Positions 35,301-47,255 of a DNA stretch of 64,000 nt are shown one piece after another. The stretch comes from Nipponacmea schrenckii (lineage: Eukaryota > Mollusca > Gastropoda > Lottiidae), in assembly GCA_030562195.1 (NCBI GenBank), contig CM060200.1, positions 1,860,001-1,924,000 of the forward strand, read 5' to 3'. Under the pieces are notes generated by a model, which saw only the letters and a list, made by a program, of their open reading frames with translations, ran no database searches and was not told where the DNA came from. The position numbers and the translations under genes are program-made. The first letter of the stretch is position 1. Every line of letters begins with the position of its first letter.

Positions 35301-37476
35301 CACCTTCAGTTATTATTGATATACTTCCTCATATGAAAGGTTCTGTAGGCTGCTACAAATATTTCACCAATACAGTGTTTTAGACTTTGGGTATAATTTT
35401 GGGGTTCAGTTCATTAATACCTGAGTAATACGTCCAACCTTTCCAAACCCTGATTATGTGACAAACATAAAACAATTGAACCAAATAGTTATTTGGAATG
35501 CAAATTGTTCCAATAATATAATTATGAAGCCTTTCAATTGAAAAGAAGACAAAAATAAATGTAACAGTTATCTGCCAAAACCCTGTTTTAACGTCAATCT
35601 TGAAATCTTTTTTTTTCTCTGTAAAATTGCAAACTTTTTAAGTATAGTTTTGATTGTGACAGGAGAGAAGGTCTATTATTGACAGCATTTCTCTGTAATC
35701 AAGTCAAAGTTTCTTATCCAAGTCTGATTTAGGGATTAAAAGGAATGGAGTTTGACATGGTCTGATGAAGACAAGTAATGCCATGAGAGAAATTTTGCCA
35801 GGACAGCAATTAGCATACTGTTTGTAAATTTCAAACTGTTGAGGGATCTTCAATGTGCAAAGATGCTTTTTCAATATCAGTCCCTCTGACATGTATCACT
35901 AACACCATTTTGAAAAATCTGAAAGTTTATCTTGACACATCTAATCATTCTATAAACCTGTGTAAATACGTTGTACCAAAGATTGATAAATACCATATAA
36001 CAAATTGACATGTACCTTAACTATTGATTAGAATTTATTCTGTTGGAAAATGTAGCTAGTCATTTTAAACAACCATGTGTATTAGATTTAAAGATGGGAA
36101 CAAGACAACATGGTGATGATGCTTCTGAAGAGAAACAGAAAGAACATACAGCTAAATGTTTATCATCAACTTCCAGTAAACTGGGTGTTCGAGTCTGTGG
36201 AATGCAGGTAGGGATTGATTTTACAGGTTAAAGGTCAAATTACCCTCTGAGAGAGAAGTTGTGTTTTCAAACCCTGTTGTCATCAAAAACTATGGCTTGG
36301 TAAAGAAAAAACAGAGCCGAAGCTAATTGGAGTTCATTAAATTACAACGCCTGACTTAATCAGTCAAATGATGTAAAGGGTCATGATATTTTCCAGTATA
36401 GAAAAGTAGTTTGGCGTGGTCACGTCTGTAAAATATCTCCCAATTATTCTTATGTCCTGATTCTGGTAAAGAGGTCTGACACATTCTCGTATGAACCTCT
36501 ATTATACTAGAGGAGGCAGCATGACCTGTATCATTAGAAACATCTGCCACATCACATGATTCATTCTATTCAGTGTATTTGGATATAACTTGAGTACCAC
36601 TGACCACATTTGACCAATCATTCCATGGCTTCAATTTTTTCAACATTCCATTTTCTGTCAGATGTTGGTAGTTCCTATTATTATTGTATGGGTAAAATTT
36701 ACACACCATAATCATGTGATATTGATTGAAATGGTTTTATCTTCTAGGTTTATCAAGTCAATACAGAGAACTATATAAGTCAAGATAAATATTATGGACG
36801 ATCTTTGGATGTTGATGGATTTCATGAATCTATACAACAATTCCTTCATAATGGACATCACGTACGACTGGACCTTATTCAGGATATAATCACTAAATTA
36901 ACCAAACTTATAAAGGTGTTAAAAGACCAGGATTCATTCCGTTTTTATTCTTGTTCCTTGTTAATAATGTATGATGGGAATGAATCCGAAAAGGAAGTGA
37001 TCAACAATAACTCAGGGACAATTTTTAATTCTGCACAAAGTGCTCAACAGTTGACTAATAGTGATAAAAAGTTTCCAATATCTAGAGTTACTAGTGATAC
37101 AAACTTAGTGACAAAGGAACAAAATGGCTTGAATGTTGTAAGTTGTAATGATAATATTTCCAGCAGTTCTAATGAAAAATATATGAATAATGGACATTCA
37201 ACTAACAGACTGGATGATGATTCTACATTACAAAGTAATAATCTAAATGAACTTGATGACGGTTCTATAGAACTTGTTGATGATTCTAAAGTTCAAAAGT
37301 TGTCTCAATCATCCAGTGGTTCTGTGGTTGTTAAGATAATAGATTTTGCTCACACAACACATCGTGGGTTTAAGGATGATGAAAAACATTATGAAGGTCC
37401 AGATAAAGGTTTTATATTTGGATTGAGGAACCTCATCAAGGCTTTTCAATCAGTGCTGGAGAACTGTTCAAGATGA
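29382..37476 (+). CDS. IP6K: Inositol hexakisphosphate kinase
   Basis: Five exons join in phase: 29382-29634, 34034-34220, 34428-34594, 36032-36207 and 36748-37476, giving 503 residues. The enzyme family transfers phosphate from ATP to InsP6 to make 5-InsP7. Landmarks: the N-terminal segment with HVVL-like [10 protein letters not shown] and EYRG-VIDV; the inositol-phosphate-kinase signature P-x3-D-x-K-x-G at residues 217-225 (PCVLDLKMG) followed by [19 protein letters not shown]; the S-C-S-L-L segment at 329-333; and the metal-binding D-F-A-H-T at about 460. A Ser/Asn/Asp-rich insert of roughly 110 residues separates the last two. A splice acceptor (ATTTCAG, ending at 29301) before the ATG suggests a noncoding first exon. 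All expected catalytic motifs are present. It acts in the cytosol and nucleus in other animals. Confidence 0.95.
30108..30192 (+). repeat. SINE family 1 tail fragment
   Basis: GCATGGCGTTATCCATCTTC, ATTAGCCC, CAGAAGGGTAGGATGTAAAA and TCCATTCATTTCATTTTC form the 3' end of the family. It lies in IP6K intron 1. Confidence 0.6.
30700..31260 (+). repeat. 53-bp minisatellite, about 10 copies
   Basis: Units contain TACATACTACGTTTCTAAAC, ACAAGATATATAGATATACT and ACTTCTAGGTTTA. The first two units have TTGTTTCATAACACCAG instead. It lies in IP6K intron 1. Confidence 0.95.
31895..32175. repeat. MITE family 4, clearest copy
   Basis: The inverted arms are CTGTGGTTCCTGTAATTCCA with CTAAAACTAAGTGTTTAATG on the left, and CATCAAACACTTTTAGTGGA with ATTGCTGGAACCACAGATAC on the right. 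Outer ends have AAGCGGTTTCCTAAA and GAAAACCTCTTTAC. It lies in IP6K intron 1. Confidence 0.7.
32518..32660 (+). repeat. SINE family 1 head (tRNA-derived)
   Basis: GACTCAGTGAGTTAGCTGC resembles a pol III box A and GGGTTCAATC a box B, followed by the family sequence AAAGGTCAAGATGAAC. The copy is 5'-only and lies in IP6K intron 1. Confidence 0.65.
33660..33990 (+). repeat. Imperfect 45-55 bp minisatellite
   Basis: ACCCATGTATTAAAGAAGCA and TGTAACTTGT recur seven or eight times with variable spacers. It ends about 45 bases before IP6K exon 2. Confidence 0.85.
34236..34375. repeat. MITE family 3 copy
   Basis: CTCCAAAACTTAATTCAGAT and TTCTCCAAAATTTAA flank CAGTAATCTAAC and AGTCAGATGACTGGAAC. It lies in IP6K intron 2. 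Confidence 0.6.
34635..35165 (-). repeat. 86-bp-family tandem array, about 6 copies
   Basis: Units contain GGTCCAATACACAAGGACAT, GGTCCTGTCTAACATTCAGC, CCATAGAGACAAACATA and CTCTTTATTTTACATGGGTC, the reverse of the 61.9 kb array. It lies in IP6K intron 3, oriented so that the AATAAA words are antisense to the gene. Confidence 0.9.
35745..35935 (-). repeat. SINE family 1 body fragment
   Basis: GAGAAATTTTGCCAGGACAG, GAGGGATCTTCAATGTGCA and CAGTCCCTCTGACATGTATC match the family. It lies in IP6K intron 3. Confidence 0.6.
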
Positions 37477-37735
37477 ACTGGCATCGAAAGGAGCAGTTTT
37501 AACCATCGTGTTTCCGATGTCAGTCCATATTAAAAGTGATTGTCCAAGATGAGAAACAGAACTGTAAGGGACAGTTTTAGCCTTTTTACTACCATGTTTC
37601 CCATGTCAGTCCATATTAAAAGTGGTTGTCCAAGATGAGAAACAGAACTGTAAGGGACAGTTTTAGCCTTTTTACTACCATGTTTCCCATGTTTCCCATG
37701 TCAGTCCATATTAAAAGTGATTGTATAGATGATTT
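37468..37735 (+). repeat. 86-bp tandem duplication at the end of IP6K
   Basis: About three copies of a unit with GAACTGTAAGGGACAGTTTT, ACCATGTTTCCCATGTCAGT and CCATATTAAAAGTG-TTGTCC. The first, diverged copy begins at the stop codon region, so the repeat forms the proximal 3' UTR. Confidence 0.9.
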
Positions 37736-38989
37736 CTCAATTTTTTTTACTTGTATGTGTATTTGAGAAAATGAAAGCATCAATTTGCATTATTCCAATT
37801 TTCAATCAGAAGTTTGTAGTTCTTGCAATTCCAATTAAAACTAAATGTTAAATGTTGTAGCTATAGTGGTTTGGGATAGTTAATTCTCTGTTCATTTATA
37901 AGAACTTAGAACAAGCTTTGCAATATTTCTATCAGTACAGGAACAATGTAGACTTACAATTAATGAAAAATTGTTTTCAGAATTGATAATTGTTTCTATT
38001 AAATTGAATCAGTGAACTTACCTGGTGTCATAAAGTAACAGAATACAGGTAAAATCTGGAAAGTTCACAAAACTAAGTAATTATTGAAAAATGCTTTATC
38101 AATTTATTAAGTGTTTTTCAATAATTAATTGCAGATATATGAATGATTATAAAGTTTGTGGGATTTATCTGATTATTTAAGGATTCTGTTATGTTATTTA
38201 TGACAGCAGGTATATCTACTGATGAATATATACTCATATTGGCCAAGTTTAAATTTTATGTAAAAGAACAAATGGATCACTAAAGATAAGGAGACATATT
38301 GCTAAATAAAACAACAGTCAAAGTGAAATCAAAATAATCATTAATTATCAGAAAGAATAAACAAGATGAAGTATTTCATTAAAATGATAGAAAACCTCTG
38401 AACAGCTCGCTTTAAGTTAACATTATTCACCAGTTAATTATTGAGGTACTGAAAAATGGTTGGTGATGTTTTTTTGTATTTTCATGAGATATTAAATTTC
38501 TTCAACATTCAACAGTTTGTGAATATATATTTAAATATTTCTGGTAAAATGTCTTTTTCTTGTGTATACTCCCTGGAATAAAATAAGACTCGATTGTTTG
38601 TAAATGATTTGTAAAAATAAAATTCAAGAAAATGTGTATTTCTGGACGTTAATATTTTTGTACGAATTATGTTGTAAATATAATATCAAGCATTATTCTG
38701 TATCTATGTTGAAATGTTTATAATTTGTTATCGATATTATATAGGGTTTAAATTTTATAATATCAGGACAAAAATCATTTTAATTACTAATAAATTTTTT
38801 ATGTTGAAATTTTAAAATCTTTATAGCTTGGGTTTTATCTACAATTTGTTTGATTCATTCAGTAGTTGCATCCGCATTTAAATTAGTCTGTACACTCTAT
38901 TTATACAAGAGATTAAAAAACATTTATAGGTAAATAACCAGAACACAATTATATGGTAAACTACTCCTACTTTTACCTTATTGTATACA
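37735..38989. other. IP6K 3' UTR / intergenic with MITE remnants
   Basis: A half copy of MITE family 4 lies at about 37735-37870. A family 1 copy without outer ends lies at 38005-38262, with arms ACTTACCTGGTGTCATAAAG and ATTTATGACAGCAGG. AATAAA words near 38578 and 38617 are candidate poly(A) signals for IP6K. No gene is seen. Confidence 0.5.
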
Positions 38990-39560
38990 ATAAAACTCAG
39001 AAGAAGTGTACCATATAAACTGATGATGACAATGTAAATTGTTGAAACATTGTATACAATAAAACTCAAAAGAAGTAGGCCCTATATCATATAAACTGAT
39101 GATGACAATGTAAATTGTTGAAACATTGTGTACAATAAAACTCAGAAGAAGTATACTATATAAACTGATGATGACAATGTAAATTTTTGAAACGTTCTGT
39201 TCAATAAAACTGAGGAGTAGTATACCATATAAATTGATGATAATGTAAATTGTTGAAATATTGTGTACAATAAAACTCAGAAGAAGTATACTATATAAAC
39301 TGATGATGACAATGTAAATAGTTGAAACATTGTATACAATAAAACTCAGAAAAAGTATACCATATAAACTGATGATGACAATGTAAATTGTTGAAACATT
39401 GTATACAATAAAACTCAGAAGAAGTATACCATATAAACTGATGATGACAATGTAAATAGTTGCAACATTGTGTACAATAAAACTAAGGAACAGTTTACCA
39501 TATAAACTGATGATGACAATGTAAATTGTTGAAACGTAGTATACAATAAAACCTAGGAGT
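38990..39560 (+). repeat. 69-bp minisatellite, about 8 copies
   Basis: Units contain GTATACAATAAAACTCAGAA, GAAGTATACCATATAAACTG and ATGATGACAATGTAAATTGT-TGAAAC. CAATGTAAATTGTTG is itself a small imperfect palindrome. Confidence 0.95.
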
Positions 39561-39944
39561 AGTATACATGTACATGTTTAATTGTGTTCTGTTATTTTAT
39601 AAATAGGTTGTGTACTTTTCTAAGAATTAACAAAACATCTAGTCTGGTATAGCAAATGACAAACCTTGTATCAATGGTTTGTGAGGCAGGCAATGATTTA
39701 ATCAGATATTTAGAAATGGTGCTTATGGGAAGCTTTTTTCTTGTCTACATTCCAGGCATTATTTTTTTAAGAAATAACACAAAAAAAATTTACACTCCTG
39801 AGCAGAAAATTGAAATTTTCTCATTCTGTAGAAAAACCAACCTCAGTTTCTAGGGAGGATTTATGCTGAAATGTCTTCAACATAAAATTCAATAATGGTT
39901 ACAATACTGTTAGGATTTCACTTATCTTCAACAGTAGGGGCCTT

Positions 39945-40105
39945 ATTCTTTAACTTTTAACTTCAGATTATTTTAGTAATTCAATTATCTGATTGGTCTA
40001 ACACTGAAATTGATTTTAAATTTAGATTTTGTATCCAATCAGATTACTGTATTTCTTAAAATTTGGATTATATCTAAGTAAATATTTTAAGAATCAGGCT
40101 TCAGA
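39945..40105. repeat. MITE family 3 copy
   Basis: GGGGCCTTATTCTTTAAC on the left and AAGAATCAGGCTTC on the right face each other, with CAATTATCTGATTGGTC and CCAATCAGATTACTG inside. Confidence 0.65.
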
Positions 40106-40305
40106 TCAACTTATGTTAAGTACACCAGCAATATTTAGAGTTACGTTTTTGTGAAATTTGGCTCTAATGTTTGTAGTATTTGTGTTTTTAATATTTCTAT
40201 CTCTATGGCCTTACTAATTGTAATATATTATACTATTTTCTATATCTGTATTGTTAATGATTATAAATTATATATATAACCACTGTTCTGTTTGTTGTTT
40301 TAACA

Positions 40306-40652
40306 TGAAATGAATGGAGTTTTACATCCTACTCTTCTGCACCTTATGGGCTAATGAAGATAGGCAATGCTATGCAGTGTGCAATGAGGGAAATTTTCCC
40401 AGGACAGCGTCATTAGCCTATTCTTTTCCGATTTCCAACTGTCAAGGGATCTTTAACATGCACAGTTTGTAGCACATGGGGCTTTGGTTTATTTATTGTC
40501 CCAAACGAATGACCACATGATTTTTAGATTGCAGCCTGCATCACTGAGAGGGGGGGATAATGGGTTAAAAATCCCAATGTTCATCTCGACCTTTGCTGGG
40601 ATTGAACCCTGGTTGGCGAACTAGCATCTCACTGAGACACCATGACTCCCGG
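40306..40652 (-). repeat. SINE family 1, near full length
   Basis: On the minus strand the head reads GTGTCTCAGTGAGATGC and GGGTTCAATCCCAGC (pol III box A and B like). The body follows, ending at GTAAAACTCCATTCATTTCA. It is one of the two most complete copies in the window. Confidence 0.8.
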
Positions 40653-41273
40653 TTGTTTGTTAAAAAAAAGTTTTGGGGGAATGGTGATAAGGCACACTTG
40701 CTCCCCCTATACAGATGAAATGGATGGACAGTATTTTGTCACCTCAACACCACGCTGGACAATTATTAGGACATGATATCTGGATGAATCAAAAAAAAAA
40801 CTTTAACTTCAATAGTTTTTTATCAATAAAGTTTTTATTATGTTTTTTTAACCTTATCCTGAATCGTTTATATATCTCTAAGTCTCTCTCTTGTGTCATG
40901 TGAAGATAATGTAGGCCTACAGAAAAAAGTAAACAAATAAAAACAAAGAAAATAAATTAAGAAGATAACAATAAAATTGTATTTACATTTAAACAATAAG
41001 TAGGGAAATATAGAACAACAACAACGTGAAAGATAATTCTGATTTAAAAACAAGTCTGGTATGATAGTATCTTTCTACTGGAACTTCCAGTGTGCATTTA
41101 TAAAGATTTTAACATTTTGTGCTGGTTACAATGATGACTGGGTGTTTACAAATAGTACATATATTCATAATCATATATTTATACACAGGTTTGTCTTGTT
41201 TCTAGCCAGTCATATAAGAATCACAATCAGACAAGACTGGCTGAGGAGCTTCATCATCCATTGATACTGTAAA

Positions 41274-41400
41274 CGTACGAGGTGGAGACAACACGAGGTC
41301 GTCTGGAAGGAGATGATTTGGCTGCAGTTGATTGGTTAGAATTGGTCTGTGATGCGTTACTTCCTTCAGAGCCAGGTATATCTACTTCTTCACTAGAAAA
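41274..41400 (+). pseudogene. Possible coding fragment, DWLEL motif
   Basis: An open stretch reads GRLEGDDLAAVDWLEL followed by VCDALLPSEP and then a possible donor at CCAG/GTATAT. Upstream, the same frame is open for about 20 codons but has one stop (TAA near 41271). The acidic D-W-L-E-L segment recalls the C-terminus of myocardin-related transcription factors. This rests on a very short match, with no other exon of that family found nearby. It may be a gene fragment or chance. Confidence 0.15.
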
Positions 41401-41659
41401 TAAAACACAAGTGACAAATACGTTGATAAATAAATATCACCAAACAAAAACACTGAACATTAAAACAGAGAATGTAGATCTACTTGTTCAGAAGGGAGAC
41501 AGGCTAAAAATAGGTGAATAGTCTGAAAGACGCATAGTGTAAAACTCTGATTAACAACATGTTTCACTCATTATATTCCTGATAACTCTGTGAGAACCAC
41601 ATTTAAAAGTGATTCACAATAGATACAGAACTAGAAAATAGTATTGAAAAAATTATACA

Positions 41660-41880
41660 AATCGAGTTTTATGTCCTACTCTTCTTCGCCCAATGAGTTA
41701 ACCATGCCAGGCAGTGTGCAATGCGGGAAATTTTGCCAGGACAGTGGCTTTAGCTTACTCTTTTTGCGAGTTCTGTCGAGGGATCTTTAACATGTACAGT
41801 CTGTAGCACACGTCTAGTAAATTTTCCAAAAGACTAGATGCTTTCTCCCACCTGTATCATTGATAGGGAAAACAGGAAAA
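41660..41880 (-). repeat. SINE family 1 body
   Basis: GAGTTTTATGTCCTACTCTT, GCAGTGTGCAATGCGGGAAA, TTTTGCCAGGACAGTGGC and GGGATCTTTAACATGTACAG match the family. Confidence 0.7.
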
Positions 41881-42318
41881 TTAAAAGAGAAAATTTTAAG
41901 AATTTCAAATGCAGTACCACATTAACAACATTACAATTGGTGAGAGCCAAGCAAAGATATCTTCACACAAGTTGAATCCTTTAAATATAACTTTAAAAGA
42001 CCGAATGGATCACTAAAGATAGAGAGACATATTGCTAAATAAAACAACAGTCAAAGTGAAATCAAAATAATCATTAATTATCAGAAAAAATAAACAACAC
42101 AGTGATAGATTGCTAAATACAAGAAAAAGTTGAACGGAAAGAAAATGGAGTCATTCCAAAGCAGGAGACTATTGCAACAAGATGGAGTTGTTTTCAAGTT
42201 GGAGACCCTTTAAACAAAACTACCCTAATGTACATTTCTATTTCTCAATAAATACCAATAGACAGTCATTCACCTGCTTCAGAACAACTCTCCTAAATTG
42301 GAAAACATTACCACAACA

Positions 42319-44557
42319 TCAACAAGCCTCACCCTTTTTAGAATGTTGCGATTTTGATTTATTTTTCGAAGATTTTCCGTCCCGACATTTTTTGGGAGAG
42401 CAAGGGCATGCTGAGAGGATAGTACTGCAACCAAATAAAAATAAAGTAAATTATCAACTCATGCTGGTAACTAACGGATCAGAAATAGATTAAATATTTG
42501 AACAAATACATTAAAATTATTTCTAAGCCAGTATATGCATATTGGTTGAAGCTCAGACGTCAGGCATTGAAATAAAGAACAGGGAATTATTCCACATCAG
42601 GCATCAAATGGAAGTATGTTCAGTAACCTTTTAGAGAAGGTGATTTGGAAATAAAATTGACTTGTCGTCTGCCAGGTGATGTGAGTTGAATATACCCCCC
42701 CAAATCTTTGAAGACAATTTTCATAGCTCCAGCAACAATCACTCAAAATGTCAATCAAACCAGCTGTTAACTGACAGTCTATGACAGGCTTGGCGCCAAG
42801 TATCTTGAGATGCCATGGAAACATGGATTGAACTTCCAGACTTTTCTTTTTCATTTCTGCTTTTTAAGATTCTCTTGAAACAAAAACAGAGAATCTCATA
42901 CTTAATCATACTTCGTAAAAGAATATACGTGACCCTGATCCTAAGTGATCATAAGCCACTCCCACTCCTGTTTTAATTTAAAAACATTGACAACAGCTAA
43001 CACAACAACAACTATCTTACTCTGGAATCTGTTCATGTCCACTCTGACCTAATGAACTATCAGTGCTGTCAATCAATGGTGTTGTCGAAGTAACCGGTGA
43101 TGATATCACAGTTGTTGTATCGGAATGTTTTGGAGAGTACATCCTTGCTCCGCCAGGTTTTCTAGGTAAGTTAAAGGATATAAGAGAAGATGGAGCATTC
43201 AAGACAAAAACTGAAAACTGAAATTTCAACGAAACCCCTACAAGACAATCTCCAATAAAATCCACAACCAATTAGACCCCAATCCCCATAGCAACGAATA
43301 TTAGAAATATTAAAATATGGGTTCTAAATAATCACAGGTTTGAAGTCTAAATGTTCATTACTACTATAATTACTAAATTTAAGTAACTTCTAGAAATCTG
43401 AGACGTCAATATCAAAAGGGTTATCAATATTGTTTTACCAAAAATATAGGCCTGTTACCTTCTCCTTTTCTCAGGTGAATAAAATATTGTTACAAAAAAA
43501 TATGCAAGAAAAAAAATCTTCACAATCCCTTGAAGTCTTCATATTGAAAAGTTACCATGTACCGAAAAAAAAAACAGCCAGAATTATTTTTTACCTTCTA
43601 CTTTCTTCATAATCAATTTGCTGTTTCATAAACATGGCGTTCTTCAATAGATCTTGAATATTCTGAAAATGGGTGGCACTTCCATTCATGGTTTTAACGG
43701 CACTGTTAAAATAGAAATCATGTAAATATGATATAGACTAGGTCTAGGTGTATTTCACTCAGGTAATTTCTTCTTCAATAATTATACACAGATTAAAGTA
43801 ATTCTACTTCTTAAAATTAACATAAAATTTTAATTTGACTAATAAGAGTATATATTCATCAGTAGATATACCTGCTGCCATAAATAACATAACAGAATCC
43901 TTATATAAATTTAATTTGGCAATAAGAGTATATATTCATCAGTAGATATACCTGCTGCCATAAATAACATAACAGAATCATTATATAATCTGATAATCCA
44001 AAAAACTTATTATTATGATTATATATACTTATGCAATGTATTATAGCAAAAACAATTATAAATTGATTAAGCGCTTTTAACTCATTACTTTGTTTTGTGA
44101 GTTACTTACTTGGTAGCGTATTCAGCATCAAACCCAGCTCCCTGGACTTTCTTATGGATATCTTGAACTTCATGCTATTAATGAAAAATATCAAAAAATT
44201 TCTAAGTACAACTGTAGAAAAAAACTTGGTAATCATTTATAAAAAAGCATTTGATTATCGAGTTTTTCAAAAATTACTTAGTTTTGTGAATTGTTCAGAT
44301 TTTAAGGGATTCTGTTACTTTATAACATCAGGTAAGTTCACTGATGAATATATACTCATATTGACCATTCTTGAGAACTTAAATGTGATGTCCATTCTAG
44401 GACACAGAATCACTTTAACCTTGAAAATTAAAATCTCTACAGACCTTTTGTTCTACAAGTTGTGGTAATGTTTTACGAACATGTTCCTGGATTCTGAAAA
44501 ACGCCAGCGAGGCATCATTTGCTATAATATTCAAATTCTCGGAAACTTTCTCGGCAA
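42319..44557 (-). CDS. BORCS8: BLOC-1-related complex subunit 8, first exon missing
   Basis: Minus-strand exons in phase: 44445-44557, 44110-44174, 43595-43702, 43021-43161 and 42319-42424. BORCS8 (MEF2BNB) is a subunit of BORC, which links lysosomes to kinesin through ARL8. The conserved core is visible: KVSENLNIIANDASLAFFR, IQEHVRKTLPQLV, AEYAT-N-AVKTMNGSATHFQ and NIQDLLKNAMFMKQQI. After it comes a Ser/Thr-rich stretch, then a Lys/Ser-rich C-terminus (CSPKKCRDGKSSKNKSKS) ending GEAC. The last exon is less certain: exon 43021 could also read straight into a TAA. The donor after exon 44445 is GTCTGT, a weak one. The first coding exon must supply one base and lie above 44557; I could not place it. 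A candidate ATG near 44700 (MSKNEA) does not fit the phase. Confidence 0.85.
43794..44100. repeat. MITE family 1 left arm, duplicated
   Basis: Two tandem copies of GAGTATATATTCATCAGTAG and ATATACCTGCTGCCATAAAT are followed by the family's centre (AATTGATTAAGCGCTTTTAA). It ends next to BORCS8 exon 44110-44174. Confidence 0.75.
44225..44420. repeat. MITE family 1 right arm
   Basis: It contains GATTCTGTTACTTTATAACA, CAGGTAAGTTCACTGATGAA and TATATACTCATATTGACCAT, and ends GACACAGAATCACTTTAA. It lies in the intron on the other side of BORCS8 exon 44110-44174. Confidence 0.75.
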
Positions 44558-44599
44558 CTGAAAAAATATACAAGCATTAATTTTACTAAAACCATTTTC

Positions 44600-46504
44600 T
44601 GTGATGTCTATAAATAAAATAGGAGAAAGACAAATTATCAATGTTATAGTGAAATAAGAAATTACTAAAACGCATCGGAAACTATCGCTTCGTTCTTACT
44701 CATAGAAATAACAGACCCAAACCTAATTGGAAATTAAATTTGAAAGATTAAGGGTCGGAATATCCATAGACTGGCTTGGTAAAGTCACTTTGGGGGAATT
44801 TTGGATGGAAACTTATCTCCGGGTAAACAAGTCTCTAGGTGGACATGTCTCTTTAGTCAACCCTCCATGGGACCTTTATGACTGGTGGACAGGTTCAGGA
44901 TGGAAAATCTCAAATATTTTGGGTAGAACTGTTTTTCTGGCTCCGACCCTATCTTTCCCCTTTCTCACCATTTAATCTAAGTTATACATATCTCTGAGCG
45001 GAAATGTACTCGTCATGATATTTATCATATGTGGATCATGTTTTCTGGATGGACATATCTCTATGATGAACATGTTTTTATTGAGTCAAGTTGAAAATAA
45101 ATTTGCCTTTAAAAAGGGGCCTTTTTATGGTTGAGTTAAGGGGGTCAACAAAATCATCAAGCTATTCTTTTAAAAACTCGTTGTTGCTGTCATCCGACCA
45201 TATCTTCCATCTACTCCACCTATAATATTTAAAATGAAATTAAAGTTTTATATCATATTTTGAGCTTATTAATGAGTTAAAGTGATACTGCGTCATGTAT
45301 GGATTTATCAGATTATGTAAGGATTCTGTTATGTTATTTATGGCAGCAGGTTTATTTACTGATGAATATATGTTCTTATTGGCCAAGTTTAAAATATTAT
45401 GCCCATTCTAAGATGCAGGATTCCTTTAATTATGGTGGTGCATGATAGGGTAAGGTGGACCTCTTGTATCACTAATTAGTTATACACTCTACAGCTATTC
45501 TAAGCAAAACGGCGGTAAGTAGGACAAAAAGGGGATATGCACAAGAAGTACATTTAAATATTTCCTCTAGTCATACGTATATATTTCGCCATCGCTATGA
45601 CTCAGAAGGCCTAAATCCCACAAGGAGGCTTGGTTTGCGGTTTGGAAAACTCAGACACCAATTTTTCTACGACATCCTATCGATTTTATGTCAGTTTTGA
45701 TTGTGAATTACAAACCTTGCATTTTGTTTTGGTGAGAAAACCACAAATAATTCATACCATTTTCCATTTGATTCAAGAATCTATCAGATTTCGAGCATTT
45801 CAGATTGTTTTACAAAATATCGACTTGTCAAATTTATCAACAAGGAAAAGACAACTCTTGTCAGATTCAATGATTTCAGACCACAACAAACTCCCGATCT
45901 GAACGTACATCTCAACCTTTGATGGGATTGAACCCTGGACCCACAGGTTAACAAACAAGTTTCTAATTCACTGTGTAGAACTTATTGTAGGTGTAAAATT
46001 TTACAATTTGTTTTTGTCCTGAATTTTTGGTTTTGATCAGATTGGCGGCTTCCAAGAATCAGGGTCAAATTTTGATGAACTATACTAATTGGATGTCAAT
46101 TTGAAATATCCAGTAACAGTGTTGCATGCATACCCTATCTGGCAAGGGAGACCACTGTTCACAGTAGTTATTCCACATTAAGTTCTCAAACACCTATTGT
46201 TCAGCTGCTTTGTCTATGCAATGAGTTGGGTTAGGGAGCTCAAAATATAACAAAAAACAAATTTAAAAATTCATATTTTTTTTTTTTTTTTTTCACTTTA
46301 TCAAAAAAGAAGAAATGTTTCCCTTGAATGTCTTCTATAAATTAAATCTTCCTGCTTCTTCAACATCAGACAAATAACAATAATATATTCCCTGTAATAG
46401 AGACCATGGCAAGTATTAATTACTAGATTATTTATTACCTCCCTTTGATAATAAATAACAGAAAAAGAACCCTGGGTATATTAGACTTCTTAATAACTTA
46501 GATA
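44600..46504. other. Intergenic with repeat fragments
   Basis: A deletion form of MITE family 1 lies at 45277-45429, TTAA-bounded with only the right arm. A SINE family 1 head lies at about 45900-45960 on the minus strand (GGGTTCAATCCCATCAAAGG). Open frames at 44.7-45.0 and 45.6-45.9 kb have no splice or family support. The missing first exon of BORCS8 may be here. Confidence 0.45.
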
Positions 46505-46975
46505 TGATTATTTAATTAAAGAGAAGAGACGGGACGGCAAACCTCTGTGTGATTAAGTCTGTAGCTGGATGAAGGCTGAAGAGGCCACCTAGCTGGGATC
46601 CGACTAGATACTCAGAGGGAGAAGAGGAATGTCAAACTGAGGAGTTAATATCCCTGTGACCGTTGAACACTCACATAATAAACATATGAATAACAACCTT
46701 TGGCCCAATAGTATTAAAAATTTACAAAAATAGTATAATATATAATCCATTATAACCTTCTATACACCATTTTTGTGAGGGTAGCACAATCCTTATTTTT
46801 AATACAATTGTTGTGTATACCTTGTACATAGTGTATATATGTTATTATTATTATAACATGATGTTTAATATGTAAATATGTTTTCTCGAGAGGGCTTATA
46901 TAGGCTATTAGCCTGTTGCCCAATCGATTTCAATTTGTGAATAAAATGCGGTTTATAAAAAAAAAAAAAAAAAAT
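46505..46975 (+). mobile_element. Retroposed sequence, 3' end with poly(A)
   Basis: GAGAAGAGACGGGACGGCAA opens a unique GC-richer block. The 3' part has GAGAGGGCTTATATAGGCTA, GCCTGTTGCCCAATC, a GTGAATAAAATGCGG poly(A) signal and then 18 A. This looks like the 3' UTR of a non-LTR retrotransposon or a retrocopy. No reverse transcriptase frame and no clear target duplication were found. Confidence 0.45.
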
Positions 46976-47255
46976 AGTATATTCCTTCAAACATGCATCA
47001 AACTAGAAATTTTACTTTGTATATCTATATGTTTGAGTCTCAAGATAAGATAAGTGTAGTTTGACTAATAAAGATCATTCTGAAAACATGAATTTGAAGT
47101 TGAATTTAAACCATGAACTGTGAAAACTTATAAGCTTTGGTAAATATTTACCTTTTTATAAGATTAAAGTTTGATCAGTAATACGAATGGCTAACCAGCC
47201 CCATTTAATATAAATTGAGATTTAAATTCACATTGTTTTGTGTTTTACTGAAACC

